A stretch of 64,000 nucleotides of DNA from contig JAPJQL010000001.1 in the NCBI GenBank assembly GCA_030825115.1, positions 1 to 64,000 on the forward strand, in the 5' to 3' direction. The position numbers and the translations under genes are program-made. Below are positions 40,811-49,946 of this stretch, piece by piece. Source of the DNA: Lachnospiraceae bacterium. Its GTDB lineage: Bacteria; Bacillota; Clostridia; Lachnospirales; Lachnospiraceae. Below the pieces are notes generated by a model that was given only the letters and a program-made list of their open reading frames with translations, was not told where the DNA came from and did not search any database. The first letter of the stretch is position 1. Every line of letters begins with the position of its first letter.

Positions 40811-42364
40811 TCAGTCTTCCACGCTGCCGCCTGCTACCCGCTCGAACTGGGCGATCATCGCCGCGGACGGTTCTTTCGTGGCAAGGCTTGCGATCACCAT
40901 CGCTGCCAGACCTACCAAAAAGCCCACAACAAGGGAATAGAGCCCGGTTGCAGCGCCAAGGGTGTTCCCGCCCAGAAGCGGAACATAATCCCAGATGAGG
41001 ACGGTCAGGCCGCCTCCCACCATGCCGGCGACCGCTCCGGCCCGGTTGCTCCTTTTCCAGAACAAGGACAGGACCACCACCGGCCCGAAAGTCGCGCCAA
41101 ATCCCGCCCAGGCATTGGAAACCAGACCCATGATGCTGCTGTTCGGGTTGACTGCGATAAAATAAGCCAGCACGGCTACCCCGATGACCGTAAAACGGCT
41201 GATCGTCAGGACATTCACATCCTTCGCCTTCGGATTGATCACACCCTTATAGATATCCTCCGCCACAGAAGAAGCCGTAACCAGGAGCTGGGAATCCGCC
41301 GTAGACATGATCGCAGCCAGGATCCCGCACAGGAAGATGCCTCCGATGAACGGAAGCGCATAATCCTGGGTAAAAAGCTTCATGATCAGCCGGATAAACA
41401 CATTCTCCGCAGAGCCGGTCGCCTCTGTGCCAAGAATCACAGGCATCAGGTACGCGCGGCCGATCACGCCTACAAAGCAGGCCATGCCAAGGGAAACAGC
41501 CACCCACACAATTCCGATGACCCTGGATTTCTTTAATTCCTTCTCAGAACTGATCGCCATAAAACGGGTCAGGATATGAGGCATTCCACAGTATCCCAGC
41601 CCCCAGCCCAGGTTCGAGATGATGCTGACCGCGCCGATCTTGCTGCCGCCGCTCTGCATCAGGTTCAGATACGACTCGGTGCCGCCTGCCACACCGCTTT
41701 GTCCCAGCACTTCGTAAAGGCTCTCCGGAGACACGATCGCCAGCGCCATGATCGGCACAAGAAACAGCCCCACCAGCATCAGCATGCCCTGGATGAAATC
41801 CGTCACACATACCGCCATAAATCCGCCAAGGAATGTATACACAAGGATAACCAGGGTGCCGATCGTCAGCGCCACCTGATAGTCAAGCCCGAATACCACA
41901 TTGAAAAGCTTTCCTCCGGCAGCCAGCGCAGAGGCCGTATATACAAGAAAAAAAACTACGATGAAGACAGAAGACACTAAAAGCAGAAGCTTCGAACGGT
42001 CTTCAAACCGGTTCTCAAAATATGCCGGAAGCGTCAGCGAATTGTTCGCCACGATCGTGTAGCGGCGAAGTCTTTTGGAGATGATCATCCAGTTGCACAC
42101 CGTTCCGATAAAAAGTCCGATGGCAATCCATACCTCGCCAAGTCCAGACAGATAGATGGCTCCCGGAAGTCCCATCAAAAGCCAGCCGCTCATATCTGAA
42201 GCCTGTGCGGAGAGAGCTGCCACCCAGCCGTTCAACCCCCTGCCGCCCAGAAAATAATCTTCCGTGTTCTTTGTTGTCTTTGCATATCCCGCACCGATCA
42301 TGATCATGCCGATCAGGTATGCACCGAATGCGACCAGCACCCATACAATTGATTTACTGTCCAT
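40811..42364 (-). CDS. putP: Sodium/proline symporter
   Basis: A 517-residue sodium:solute symporter with about 13 helices. It has the family start YFLGGRGLNGWVAALSAQASDMSGWLLMGLPG, the Na+-site helix segments and the SSS signature around ILAAIMSTADSQLLVTASS. PutP imports proline with Na+, fitting an amino-acid fermenter that exports Na+ with the neighbouring decarboxylase. The second ATG, at 42364, has the proper GGAGG spacing (8 bp). Confidence 0.93.
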   Translation of the reverse strand: MDSKSIVWVLVAFGAYLIGMIMIGAGYAKTTKNTEDYFLGGRGLNGWVAALSAQASDMSGWLLMGLPGAIYLSGLGEVWIAIGLFIGTVCNWMIISKRLRRYTIVANNSLTLPAYFENRFEDRSKLLLLVSSVFIVVFFLVYTASALAAGGKLFNVVFGLDYQVALTIGTLVILVYTFLGGFMAVCVTDFIQGMLMLVGLFLVPIMALAIVSPESLYEVLGQSGVAGGTESYLNLMQSGGSKIGAVSIISNLGWGLGYCGMPHILTRFMAISSEKELKKSRVIGIVWVAVSLGMACFVGVIGRAYLMPVILGTEATGSAENVFIRLIMKLFTQDYALPFIGGIFLCGILAAIMSTADSQLLVTASSVAEDIYKGVINPKAKDVNVLTISRFTVIGVAVLAYFIAVNPNSSIMGLVSNAWAGFGATFGPVVVLSLFWKRSNRAGAVAGMVGGGLTVLIWDYVPLLGGNTLGAATGLYSLVVGFLVGLAAMVIASLATKEPSAAMIAQFERVAGGSVED

Positions 42365-42395
42365 ACTCATTTCCTCCAAGATGTATTTAGGCGAC

Positions 42396-42424
42396 ATTAT
42401 ATCATACCGGATTTATCCAGGCAA
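42396..42424 (-). promoter_or_regulatory. Promoter of putP
   Basis: On the minus strand TTGCCT (42419-42424) and TATAAT (42396-42401) are 17 bp apart. The -35 lies within the last codons of the upstream carboxypeptidase gene. Confidence 0.75.
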
Positions 42425-43732
42425 GAAGAAAAGGTAACAAATCTGCTCTGCCACATACTTAAAGTTTTTCCGTTTTACCGATTTATCTGCGTAAAGCAAA
42501 AAAGTGGCAACGTTCTGTCCGTCGAGCTGATACGAGATATGCCCCACCACCTGCCCCGCCATGACCGGCGCCTCCAGACAGGGCGGAATCTCCATGCGCC
42601 GTTCTACCTTTTCCCCTTCCCGCAGCAAAAGCCGCAGGTGCTTTTCCTCTTCCGTCAGGTTCGTCACAAGGCTCACCGACACCGGAGTTTTCTTCACCGG
42701 GTTTTCCATATCTTTTACCGCAATATCCGGAATCCCCTCCTCCACAGGGACAGAGGGCAGCTCTGGCTCTTCAAAAACATCCCGGTAGCGGAAATGCTGT
42801 TCCCCATAGGTAAACAGCGTCCGCGCATCCGCCCATTTGTAGGTCTTATGGGGCGGCCAGCCGCTGCCGAGCAGCGCGATCACATAGGTGCGCCCGTCAT
42901 CCTCCAGCGCCGCCACATAGGAATAGCCGGCGCCGCCGGTAAACCCGGTCTTTCCTGTCAGCGCGCCGTCCATCATAGACAGAAATGCATTGTGGTTGAC
43001 ACAGCTGTAATTTCCCCGTCCCTCCACATCCGAAAAACTGTAATTGGCCGTCCTCGTAATCTCCAGAAACTGCTGCTTCACAGGGGATTTTGTGACACAG
43101 TACCGCATGATCTTTGCCAGGTCGCCGGCCGTGGTTCCGTGGGTGTATTCCCGGCCATCCTCTGCCGTAAAAGTCGCATCCAGCCCGTTTGGCGTGACAA
43201 AGCAGGTGTTGGTACAGCCGATGTCCCTGGCCTTTTGGTTCATCATCGCAGCAAATCCCTCCACGCTCCCTCCCACCTGTTCCGCTATCATCACCGCAGA
43301 ATCATTGTGGGACTCCAGCATCAAAGAGTATAAAAGGTCTTTTAAGTAAAACTGTGTCCCTTTTCTTGCGCCCAGATGTACCTTGGGCTGGGCGGCCGCC
43401 GTGTCCGATACCGTACAGATGTCAGTCATGCTGCCATTCTCCAGAGCCAGGATGCAGGTCATGATCTTCGTCGTGCTTGCCATGGGCCGGAAGGTATCCT
43501 CCTCCTTCCCATACAGGATCCGTCCGCTGTCCGCATCCATCAAAACGGCCGACAGCGCATGGAGCGACAGCTCTTCCTCTGCCGCTGCTTCCCTTGCCTG
43601 TATTTCATTCCCCGCCTGCACCCGCACCGGAACCGCCGGGCTAACCTCTGCCGCAATCCCATTTCCCGTATATATGCCAAGGAGCACGCCGATCCCCAGA
43701 AAAATCCCGCTTATGCCAATCCGATATTCCAT
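42413..43732 (-). CDS. dacF: D-alanyl-D-alanine carboxypeptidase (DacF/DacA type)
   Basis: A 439-residue secreted penicillin-binding protein. N-terminal membrane segment (about 5-28), then the S11 active-site motifs: STTK in PMASTTKIMTC, SHN in ESHNDSAV, and KTG in LTGKTGFTGGAG. A C-terminal beta domain (about 300-400) and a hydrophobic or basic tail follow. It trims the terminal D-Ala of the peptidoglycan stem. GGGAGG precedes the ATG at 43732. It is divergent from dinB. Confidence 0.94.
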   Translation of the reverse strand: MEYRIGISGIFLGIGVLLGIYTGNGIAAEVSPAVPVRVQAGNEIQAREAAAEEELSLHALSAVLMDADSGRILYGKEEDTFRPMASTTKIMTCILALENGSMTDICTVSDTAAAQPKVHLGARKGTQFYLKDLLYSLMLESHNDSAVMIAEQVGGSVEGFAAMMNQKARDIGCTNTCFVTPNGLDATFTAEDGREYTHGTTAGDLAKIMRYCVTKSPVKQQFLEITRTANYSFSDVEGRGNYSCVNHNAFLSMMDGALTGKTGFTGGAGYSYVAALEDDGRTYVIALLGSGWPPHKTYKWADARTLFTYGEQHFRYRDVFEEPELPSVPVEEGIPDIAVKDMENPVKKTPVSVSLVTNLTEEEKHLRLLLREGEKVERRMEIPPCLEAPVMAGQVVGHISYQLDGQNVATFLLYADKSVKRKNFKYVAEQICYLFFLPG

Positions 43733-43771
43733 CCAAAAACCTCCCGGACCTGTTATCATTCTATCCTATTC

Positions 43772-43800
43772 TGGCAAAATGCCGATTATTCTGGTATACT
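43772..43800 (+). promoter_or_regulatory. dinB: Possible promoter of dinB
   Basis: TGGCAA (43772-43777) and TATACT (43795-43800) are 17 bp apart. Two copies of ATTCTGG overlap the two elements. No GAACNNNNGTTC LexA box is seen, so SOS control is not supported. Confidence 0.45.
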
Positions 43801-43838
43801 GGGCTTATCAGAAAACCGAAAGAAAAGGAGGTCGCCGT

Positions 43839-45131
43839 ATGCAGCCGGACGAACGTATCATCTTCCATATCGATGTAAACTCCGCATTCCTGAGCTGGGA
43901 ATCGGTCTATCGGCTGAACCAGGACCCCTGCGCGCTGGATCTGAGGACGATCCCGTCCGCAGTAGGCGGAGACGCCAAATCCCGCCACGGCATTGTCCTG
44001 GCAAAATCCACACCGGCTAAAAAATTCGGGGTCACGACCGGCGAGCCCCTGGTACAGGCGCTCCGCAAGTGCCCGGAGCTCACCGTAGTCCCCTCCCGGT
44101 TTGACCTGTATATCGACTGCTCCCGCAAGCTGATCCGCCTGTTAGAGGAATACACCCCTGACATCGAAAAATTCAGCATTGACGAAGCCTTCCTCGACAT
44201 GACAGAAACCATCCATCTCTTTGGCGAGCCGGTAGCTGTGGCCGACAGGCTCAGAGAGCGGATCCACCGGGAACTTGGCTTTACGGTCAATATCGGGATC
44301 GCCCCCAACAAGCTCCTCGCCAAGATGGCATCCGACTTTGAAAAACCAGACAGGACCCACACGCTGTTTGCCGGGGAGATCAAAAAAAAGATGTGGCCGC
44401 TGCCCATACGGGAGCTGTTCTTTGTCGGCAACGCGGCCGCCGGCAAGATGGAGCGGATCGGCATCCATACCATCGGCGACCTTGCCGCCTGCGACCTGCG
44501 GATATTAAAAGCCCATCTGGGGGACAAATATGCCACACAGATTCACAAATATGCCAACGGGATCGACCATGATCCCGTGTCAGAAAAAGACCCGGTCAAC
44601 AAAGGATACGGCAACAGCACCACCCTGTCCCACGACGTTTCCGACTACGAGACGGCGTGCCAGGTCCTTTTATCACTCAGCGAGACTGTCGGCGCAAGAC
44701 TCCGCGCAGACAAGGTGCGGTGCAACTGTATCTGCGTCGAGTTAAAAGACTGGCAGTTCCGCACCCAGTCCCACCAGCTTACCCTCGACACCGCCACCGA
44801 CTCCACCGCCACGCTCTACGAGCATGCCTGCCGTCTGTTGAGGGAATTCTGGGATTTGACTCCGGTGCGCCTGATCGGACTTCGAACCAGCCGGATTTCA
44901 GAAGATTCCTTCGAACAGCTCAGCCTGTTTGAAACGGAAAAATCGAAAAAGCTGAAAGATCTGGAAAAGGCCGTTGACTCCATCCGCGGAAAATACGGGA
45001 TCGACAGCATCAAGCGCGCCCGTTTCCTGGAAGAAGATACCCTGGTTGACCACGCCGTCGGCAAACAAAAACACTTAAAAGAAAAAGAAACCCGGAAGGA
45101 AGAAGACCATGACACACCGTTTTCAATATAA
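43839..45131 (+). CDS. dinB: DNA polymerase IV (Y family)
   Basis: A 430-residue translesion polymerase. The catalytic acidic residues lie in HIDVNSAFLSWE and SIDEAFLDMT, with NIGIAPNKLLAKMASDFEKP and the HhH region; the little finger domain follows. It copies damaged templates. The C-terminal tail is charged and lacks an obvious beta-clamp QxxLF motif, although LSLFETEK upstream of the tail could serve. AAAAGGAGG precedes the ATG. It overlaps the pseudouridine synthase gene by 23 bp. Confidence 0.95.
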   Translation: MQPDERIIFHIDVNSAFLSWESVYRLNQDPCALDLRTIPSAVGGDAKSRHGIVLAKSTPAKKFGVTTGEPLVQALRKCPELTVVPSRFDLYIDCSRKLIRLLEEYTPDIEKFSIDEAFLDMTETIHLFGEPVAVADRLRERIHRELGFTVNIGIAPNKLLAKMASDFEKPDRTHTLFAGEIKKKMWPLPIRELFFVGNAAAGKMERIGIHTIGDLAACDLRILKAHLGDKYATQIHKYANGIDHDPVSEKDPVNKGYGNSTTLSHDVSDYETACQVLLSLSETVGARLRADKVRCNCICVELKDWQFRTQSHQLTLDTATDSTATLYEHACRLLREFWDLTPVRLIGLRTSRISEDSFEQLSLFETEKSKKLKDLEKAVDSIRGKYGIDSIKRARFLEEDTLVDHAVGKQKHLKEKETRKEEDHDTPFSI

Positions 45132-46065
45132 CATCACCCCGGATGATGCAGGAAAGACCGTAGAACAGCTTTTACTCTCCCACGGCTATTCCCGCCGCCT
45201 GATCATCGACCTGAAAAAAACGCCGACGGGACTTTCGATCGACGGCCGCCATGTCTACATCACCCACCGGCTGGCAGAGGGGGAGACGCTCACCGCAGAA
45301 CTTCCAGGACCAGTCCCGTCAGAACATATCGTTCCCACGGCCATGCCGCTTGACATCGTCTACGAGGACGAACACATCCTGGTGGTGAATAAGGCGGCAG
45401 ATACTCCGATCCACCCGTCCCAGGGGAATTTTTCCAATACCCTTGCAAACGGGATCGCATGGTATTTTCAGGAAAAAGGAGAGCCTTTTGTCTACCGTGT
45501 CATCAACCGGCTGGACCGGGATACCACGGGGCTTCTCATTCTCGCAAAACACGCGCTGAGCGCCTGCATCCTCTCCGGCATGGTTCGCGACCGCCAGATC
45601 CACCGCACATACCTTGCCGCCGTAAGCGGCGATGTGCGAAGGCTTTTTTCTCCTCTCGCAATGCAGGATGGGCCTTTCGCCGGATTCAGCTGTACAGACG
45701 ACGCACATGATTCGGCGACGGTCACAGCGCCGATCGCCAGGGTAGACGGCTCCACGATCGAACGGCAGGTTGACTGGGAAAACGGAGAATACGCCTGCAC
45801 CCATTTTACCGTCCTTCGCTACTCTCAAACAACCGATACCTCCCTGATCAGGCTTCGCCTCGAGACAGGGCGCACCCACCAGATCCGCGTCCATATGAAG
45901 TATCTGGGCCATCCCCTCCCCGGGGACTTTTTATACAACCCGGATTACCGGCTGATCGGACGGCAGAGCCTCCACTCCTGGAAGCTTGAATTTCTTCATC
46001 CGATAACAAAAGAACCGCTGGCTTTTACTGCCGCGGTTCCTGAAGATATGAACGTGTTTCTTTAA
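45109..46065 (+). CDS. RluA/RluD-family pseudouridine synthase
   Basis: A 318-residue RNA modification enzyme. A short S4-like N-terminal domain (LLSHGYSRRLIIDLKK) is followed by the synthase core with the catalytic Asp in NRLDRDTTGLLILAK and LETGRTHQIRVHMKYLGHP. It isomerises uridine in rRNA or tRNA; the site cannot be assigned. Its start lies inside dinB, so translation is coupled. Confidence 0.92.
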   Translation: MTHRFQYNITPDDAGKTVEQLLLSHGYSRRLIIDLKKTPTGLSIDGRHVYITHRLAEGETLTAELPGPVPSEHIVPTAMPLDIVYEDEHILVVNKAADTPIHPSQGNFSNTLANGIAWYFQEKGEPFVYRVINRLDRDTTGLLILAKHALSACILSGMVRDRQIHRTYLAAVSGDVRRLFSPLAMQDGPFAGFSCTDDAHDSATVTAPIARVDGSTIERQVDWENGEYACTHFTVLRYSQTTDTSLIRLRLETGRTHQIRVHMKYLGHPLPGDFLYNPDYRLIGRQSLHSWKLEFLHPITKEPLAFTAAVPEDMNVFL

Positions 46066-46068
46066 TCA

Positions 46069-46088
46069 GGGGCGGAAATTAACGCCCC
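46069..46088. terminator. Small hairpin between convergent genes
   Basis: GGGGCG and CGCCCC pair around GAAATTAA at the junction of the pseudouridine synthase gene and rsmF. There is no clear T-run, so termination is uncertain. Confidence 0.4.
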
Positions 46089-47488
46089 ACAACGCGCAGC
46101 CCCTTCGGATAATGGTTTTTCAACACCCCCGAAGCCGCTTTCGCCCAGCCAATCGAATACCCGTCTGCACAGACCAGCACCCAACCCTTGTCCGCCGCCT
46201 CAGCTTTCAGCGTGTTTCCGCCAAGATAATCCCTGATCTCCTGGCCTTGTGCATCTAACAGACATGTCCGGACCGCCTGCTCTGACCGCAGCGCCAGCGC
46301 CAGTGCATGGGACGGCTCAAACCTGTTTTTCTTGAACGTCCCCAGATGCAGCCCCGGACGCAAAACCTTGAGTCCCTTAAAATCCGGCATCTGCGGCGGA
46401 AGACGGTACAGCTGGTCTCCGTAGAGGATCAGGCAGTCCCGGCCGATGGCTTCCCGAAGCGTCTCGCTCTCAAACTCCAGATAAGGCAGGATTCCCTTCT
46501 TGTCTTTCCAGTAATCGGGCATCTTTCTTTTCTGCCTGTTTTCTTCCCCTGTCACATCCTTTTTCAGCACTGCCAGATAATGCCCTTCGCCTTCTGCTTT
46601 GTGAGGCCAGATGCGAAAAGTATCTGCAAGCGCCAAAGATCCGCCGCCCCATTCCGGTCTTCCCGGAGAAAGCCCCTCAGGAGCGCTCACCTTCTCAATG
46701 GAAAACTCTGGATGGCGGCCCAGAAACCATGCAATCCCAGCCTCATCCTCCTCCGGAGAAAACGTACAGGTGGAATACACCATGCGGCCGCCAGCCTTCA
46801 GCATCTCAGCGGCGTTATCCAAGATCTCCTGCTGCCGTTTGGCGCAGTTTTGCACGCTCTCCTCACTCCATTCTCCCCTCGCCTGTTCATCCTTGCGGAA
46901 CATCCCCTCCCCGGAACAGGGCGCATCCACCACGATCCGGTCAAAAAACTCCGCAAAGTAAGAAGTCAGCCTGCCTGAATCCTCATTGGTGACAACCGCA
47001 TTCGCGATACCCATCCGCTCCACATTCTGGGACAGGATCCTGGCCCGTGCAGGATGTATTTCGTTGCTGACCAGGATTCCTTCCCCCGCCAGCCGCTCCG
47101 CGATATGGGTTGTCTTGCCGCCAGGAGCCGCGCACAGATCCAGCACCGCCTCCCCCGGCTGCGGGTCCAAGAGCTCCACGACCGCCATTGCGCTTGGTTC
47201 CTGGATATAATAGACTCCCGCTTCATGGTAGGGATGCCTGCCCGGACGCGACTTTTGTGAATAATAATATCCCTCCCGGCACCACGGCACTTTTTTCAGA
47301 TCAAACAATGCCCGGCAACCATCTGCCATCTCGTCCAGCCTGCCCTTTAGCGTGTTGAAGCGAAGCCCCTGCACCCGTTCTGTCTCATAGCTTTGTGCAA
47401 AAGCTTCGTATTCCTCTCCTAAAAGAGATTTCATCTTACGTGTAAATGCCTCTGGCAGCATCACTGCCGGTTTCATGCTTTCCGCCAT
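46079..47488 (-). CDS. RsmF/RsmB-type rRNA cytosine-5 methyltransferase
   Basis: A 469-residue NOL1/NOP2/sun family enzyme. SAM motif VLDLCAAPGGKTTHIAERL, the catalytic Cys in VDAPCSGEGMF and the second Cys in YSTCTFSPEEDE. The C-terminal part fits the RsmF-type accessory and PUA-like domains. It methylates cytosine in 16S rRNA. It follows the SulP gene by 21 bp. Confidence 0.93.
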   Translation of the reverse strand: MAESMKPAVMLPEAFTRKMKSLLGEEYEAFAQSYETERVQGLRFNTLKGRLDEMADGCRALFDLKKVPWCREGYYYSQKSRPGRHPYHEAGVYYIQEPSAMAVVELLDPQPGEAVLDLCAAPGGKTTHIAERLAGEGILVSNEIHPARARILSQNVERMGIANAVVTNEDSGRLTSYFAEFFDRIVVDAPCSGEGMFRKDEQARGEWSEESVQNCAKRQQEILDNAAEMLKAGGRMVYSTCTFSPEEDEAGIAWFLGRHPEFSIEKVSAPEGLSPGRPEWGGGSLALADTFRIWPHKAEGEGHYLAVLKKDVTGEENRQKRKMPDYWKDKKGILPYLEFESETLREAIGRDCLILYGDQLYRLPPQMPDFKGLKVLRPGLHLGTFKKNRFEPSHALALALRSEQAVRTCLLDAQGQEIRDYLGGNTLKAEAADKGWVLVCADGYSIGWAKAASGVLKNHYPKGLRVVGR

Positions 47489-47509
47489 AACGTTTTAAGC
47501 TCCATCTTT

Positions 47510-49168
47510 CTATTTTATAAGACGCTCCGCCATCTTCAGAGCATCATCGATGTTCGCGCAAAAATATTCCTCTCCCACTGTCTTTACGAATCCCGCCTTC
47601 TCCATCACAGAATAGGGATAGGGATTCAAATGGGAAAAGATCAGGGTGATGTGCTGCTTTTTACATCGGTCATAAAATTTCTCCATGCTGTGCAGCGCTG
47701 TGATATCAATGGTCGGCACGGCTCTCATGCGCAGGATGATGACCTTTGTGTTGGCCCCTGCCACGATATGCATCAGCTCATCCACCGTTGCAAAAAAGAC
47801 CGGGCCCTCGATCTCATAGACCAGCGTATGCTTGGGGACCACACGCAGGCTCAGGCTCTCCGGGTCCGCCTTCCCCAACTCCTCCTCCGACAGATACTCC
47901 CAACCGCGCACATGGGTCACATCGGTCATACGCCGCAAGAACAGGAACGCCGAAAACAGCACGCCCATCTCCACCGCAAACAGAAGGTCCACCAGCACGC
48001 CGGAGAGAAAAGTACCGATCAGCACCGCAAAATCCGACTTTGGCGCATGCTTTGCCATATAGACAAATTCCCGCCAGTTGCTCATGTTGTAAGCGACCAT
48101 GATCAAAACAGCCGAAAGGGTGGGAATCGGGATATAACCTGCCAGCGGCATCAAAAACAGCAAGATCAAAAGCACCACTACACTGTGGATCATGCCTGCC
48201 ACCGGCGTCCGCCCACCGCTCTTTACGCTGTTTGACGCACGGGCAACCGCCCCCGCCACGGGAACCGCCCCAAATAATCCGCAGAAAATATTGGCGATCC
48301 CCTCCGCGATCAGTTCCTGATTGGAGTCATGCCGCTCTCCCGTCAGCCCGTCCGTCACCACGCAGGCGAGCAGGGAGACGATCGCGATCAGCATCGCAAG
48401 CGTCACCGATGACGGTATCAGGCTCTCCACCATCGTCCAGCTGATCTCCGGGACAGAAATGTTCGGAAAATGGGACGGAAGTTCTCCATATACGCTGCGG
48501 ATCGTCGCCACATTCATCCCTGTCATCGATACGATCGGAGTTGTGACCAGGATCGCCGCCAGCGAACCGGGGATCTTTCCGGTGATTTTAGGCAGAACGA
48601 TCAGGATTGCAAGAGCAAGCGCCCCAATCGCCACAGACGGCAGAGCCGCCGTATGGAACACTCCTGCATAGGCGATAAACTTGTCCATCACCTTCACAGG
48701 AACCGCCCCCATCTCAAAGCCGAAAAAGCCTTTGAGCTGTCCCGAAAATATCCCCATGGCAATCCCCGCCGTAAAACCCAGCGTGATCGTCCGGGGGATA
48801 TATTTAAGGAGCGCCCCAAACCGCAAAAGCCCCATCACGATCAGGAAAAGTCCCGCCATGATGCTGGCAATGGCAAGTCCCGCAAGACCGAATTCCTCCA
48901 CGATCGTAAAGACCGTCATCACGGTGGCGGCCGTAGCTCCTCCGATATTGACCTTGCTGCCGCCAAACAGCGATACAAAAAAGCCGCCCACGATCGCCGA
49001 ATAAAGTCCACGCTCCGGGCTCATCCCCGATGCGATGGCGAGCGCCACCGACAACGGAAATGCTATGACTGCCACGAGACAGCCCGCAAAGATATCCTTT
49101 CCAAATTGATGCAGCCCGTACCCTTTCATACAAGTTAAAATCTTTGGTCTCATCTGATCCGTATTCAT
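47510..49168 (-). CDS. SulP-family anion transporter with STAS domain
   Basis: A 552-residue membrane protein. Sulfate_transp core with about 12-14 helices (GLYSAIVGGFFVSLFGGSKVNIGGATAA, then EGIANIFCGLFGAVPVAGA), and a C-terminal STAS domain (about 440-550, VIILRMRAVPTIDITALHSM). Family members move sulfate, bicarbonate or dicarboxylates; the substrate is open. The ATG at 49168 is preceded by AGGGGGG; a longer frame to 49273 runs through a strong promoter (49227-49255) and is rejected. Confidence 0.92.
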   Translation of the reverse strand: MNTDQMRPKILTCMKGYGLHQFGKDIFAGCLVAVIAFPLSVALAIASGMSPERGLYSAIVGGFFVSLFGGSKVNIGGATAATVMTVFTIVEEFGLAGLAIASIMAGLFLIVMGLLRFGALLKYIPRTITLGFTAGIAMGIFSGQLKGFFGFEMGAVPVKVMDKFIAYAGVFHTAALPSVAIGALALAILIVLPKITGKIPGSLAAILVTTPIVSMTGMNVATIRSVYGELPSHFPNISVPEISWTMVESLIPSSVTLAMLIAIVSLLACVVTDGLTGERHDSNQELIAEGIANIFCGLFGAVPVAGAVARASNSVKSGGRTPVAGMIHSVVVLLILLFLMPLAGYIPIPTLSAVLIMVAYNMSNWREFVYMAKHAPKSDFAVLIGTFLSGVLVDLLFAVEMGVLFSAFLFLRRMTDVTHVRGWEYLSEEELGKADPESLSLRVVPKHTLVYEIEGPVFFATVDELMHIVAGANTKVIILRMRAVPTIDITALHSMEKFYDRCKKQHITLIFSHLNPYPYSVMEKAGFVKTVGEEYFCANIDDALKMAERLIK

Positions 49169-49226
49169 GTTTCCCCCCTGATGCTCGCTTTTCTTCTTCT
49201 CTCTTTCACTCATTGGTTCATATTCC

Positions 49227-49255
49227 ATTATATCGTCCATCAGGGTGGCTTTCAA
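49227..49255 (-). promoter_or_regulatory. Promoter of the SulP-rsmF unit
   Basis: On the minus strand TTGAAA (49250-49255) and TATAAT (49227-49232) are 17 bp apart. Confidence 0.8.
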
Positions 49256-49290
49256 GTTTTTTCCTGGATACACGCCCGCACATCCACATC

Positions 49291-49324
49291 AAAAAAAGCC
49301 CCGCATCTGCCGCGCAGACACAGG
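49291..49324 (-). terminator. Terminator of the DUF6465-like gene
   Basis: An 11-bp stem with three G-U pairs (49299-49310 with 49314-49324, loop 49311-49313) is followed on the minus strand by CTTTTTTTG. Confidence 0.88.
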
Positions 49325-49355
49325 ACCTCTCTTCCTGATGAACCTGGATATGTAA

Positions 49356-49805
49356 TTATAATGCTACCTTGAAGTCATCAGAACCTTCGCCGTTTACTAC
49401 GTAATAAGCAACGTTCTCTTCCGGTTTTACATAGATGTCGATATTGTTGATCGTTACGCCCTCGTGGGACTCCGTGTAAGCCTTGATTGCTGCATCCAGA
49501 ACATCCTTAGCCACTACGGACTTGCCTGCATACTCGATCACAACTTTTGCTGCCGGCTCTGCCTTCCTGGCTGCCGGGGCTTTCTTTACGGTCTCTTTCT
49601 TCGGAGCAGCTGTTTTCTTCACGGTCTCTTTCTTAACGGTCTCTTTTTTAGCTGCCGGCTTTTTCTCTGCTGCTGCCTTCGGCGCCGCCTTAGCTGCAGG
49701 TGCTTCTGCTTTTGCTGCAGGCGCTGCTGCCTTCGGTGCCTCTGCCTTTGCTACAGGTGCCTTTGTCTCAACTGCTTTACCAGTTTCTTTCTTTTCAACT
49801 GCCAT
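49356..49805 (-). CDS. DUF6465-like protein with a Lys/Ala/Pro-rich, histone-H1-like N-terminal half
   Basis: A 149-residue protein. Residues 1-90 are low complexity (KAEAPKAAAPAAKAE, KKETVKKETVKKTAAPKKE), resembling histone H1 tails. Residues about 90-149 form a small conserved domain: VVIEYAGKSVVAKDVLDAA, ending NGEGSDDFKVAL. This matches a family common in Lachnospiraceae and called DUF6465. Nucleic-acid or nucleoid binding is plausible from the basic tail but unproven. A perfect-consensus promoter suggests high expression. Confidence 0.8.
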   Translation of the reverse strand: MAVEKKETGKAVETKAPVAKAEAPKAAAPAAKAEAPAAKAAPKAAAEKKPAAKKETVKKETVKKTAAPKKETVKKAPAARKAEPAAKVVIEYAGKSVVAKDVLDAAIKAYTESHEGVTINNIDIYVKPEENVAYYVVNGEGSDDFKVAL

Positions 49806-49887
49806 TTTGATTTCCTCCTCGTTTGAATCCAAACTTATTGCTCCCTTTTAAAAAGCCTGATGTTCCGTTAAGAACACATTGATGGCA

Positions 49888-49916
49888 ATTATAAATCCGT
49901 TTTTTTCATTTGTCAA
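49888..49916 (-). promoter_or_regulatory. Consensus sigma-A promoter of the DUF6465-like gene
   Basis: On the minus strand TTGACA (49911-49916) and TATAAT (49888-49893) are 17 bp apart, both perfect. An inverted repeat with arms TGTTC/GAACA lies in the leader (49861-49876). Confidence 0.92.
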
Positions 49917-49946
49917 TGAATTTACCCTCAATCCGTTGTAAATCCG

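Noticed and set aside
49169..49273. N-terminal extension of the SulP transporter to 49273
   Set aside because: It overlaps a TTGAAA-17-TATAAT promoter; the ATG at 49168 has an AGGGGGG site.
49861..49876. TGTTC...GAACA inverted repeat as a LexA box
   Set aside because: The arms are in the wrong order for the Gram-positive GAACNNNNGTTC box, and the gene is not a repair gene.
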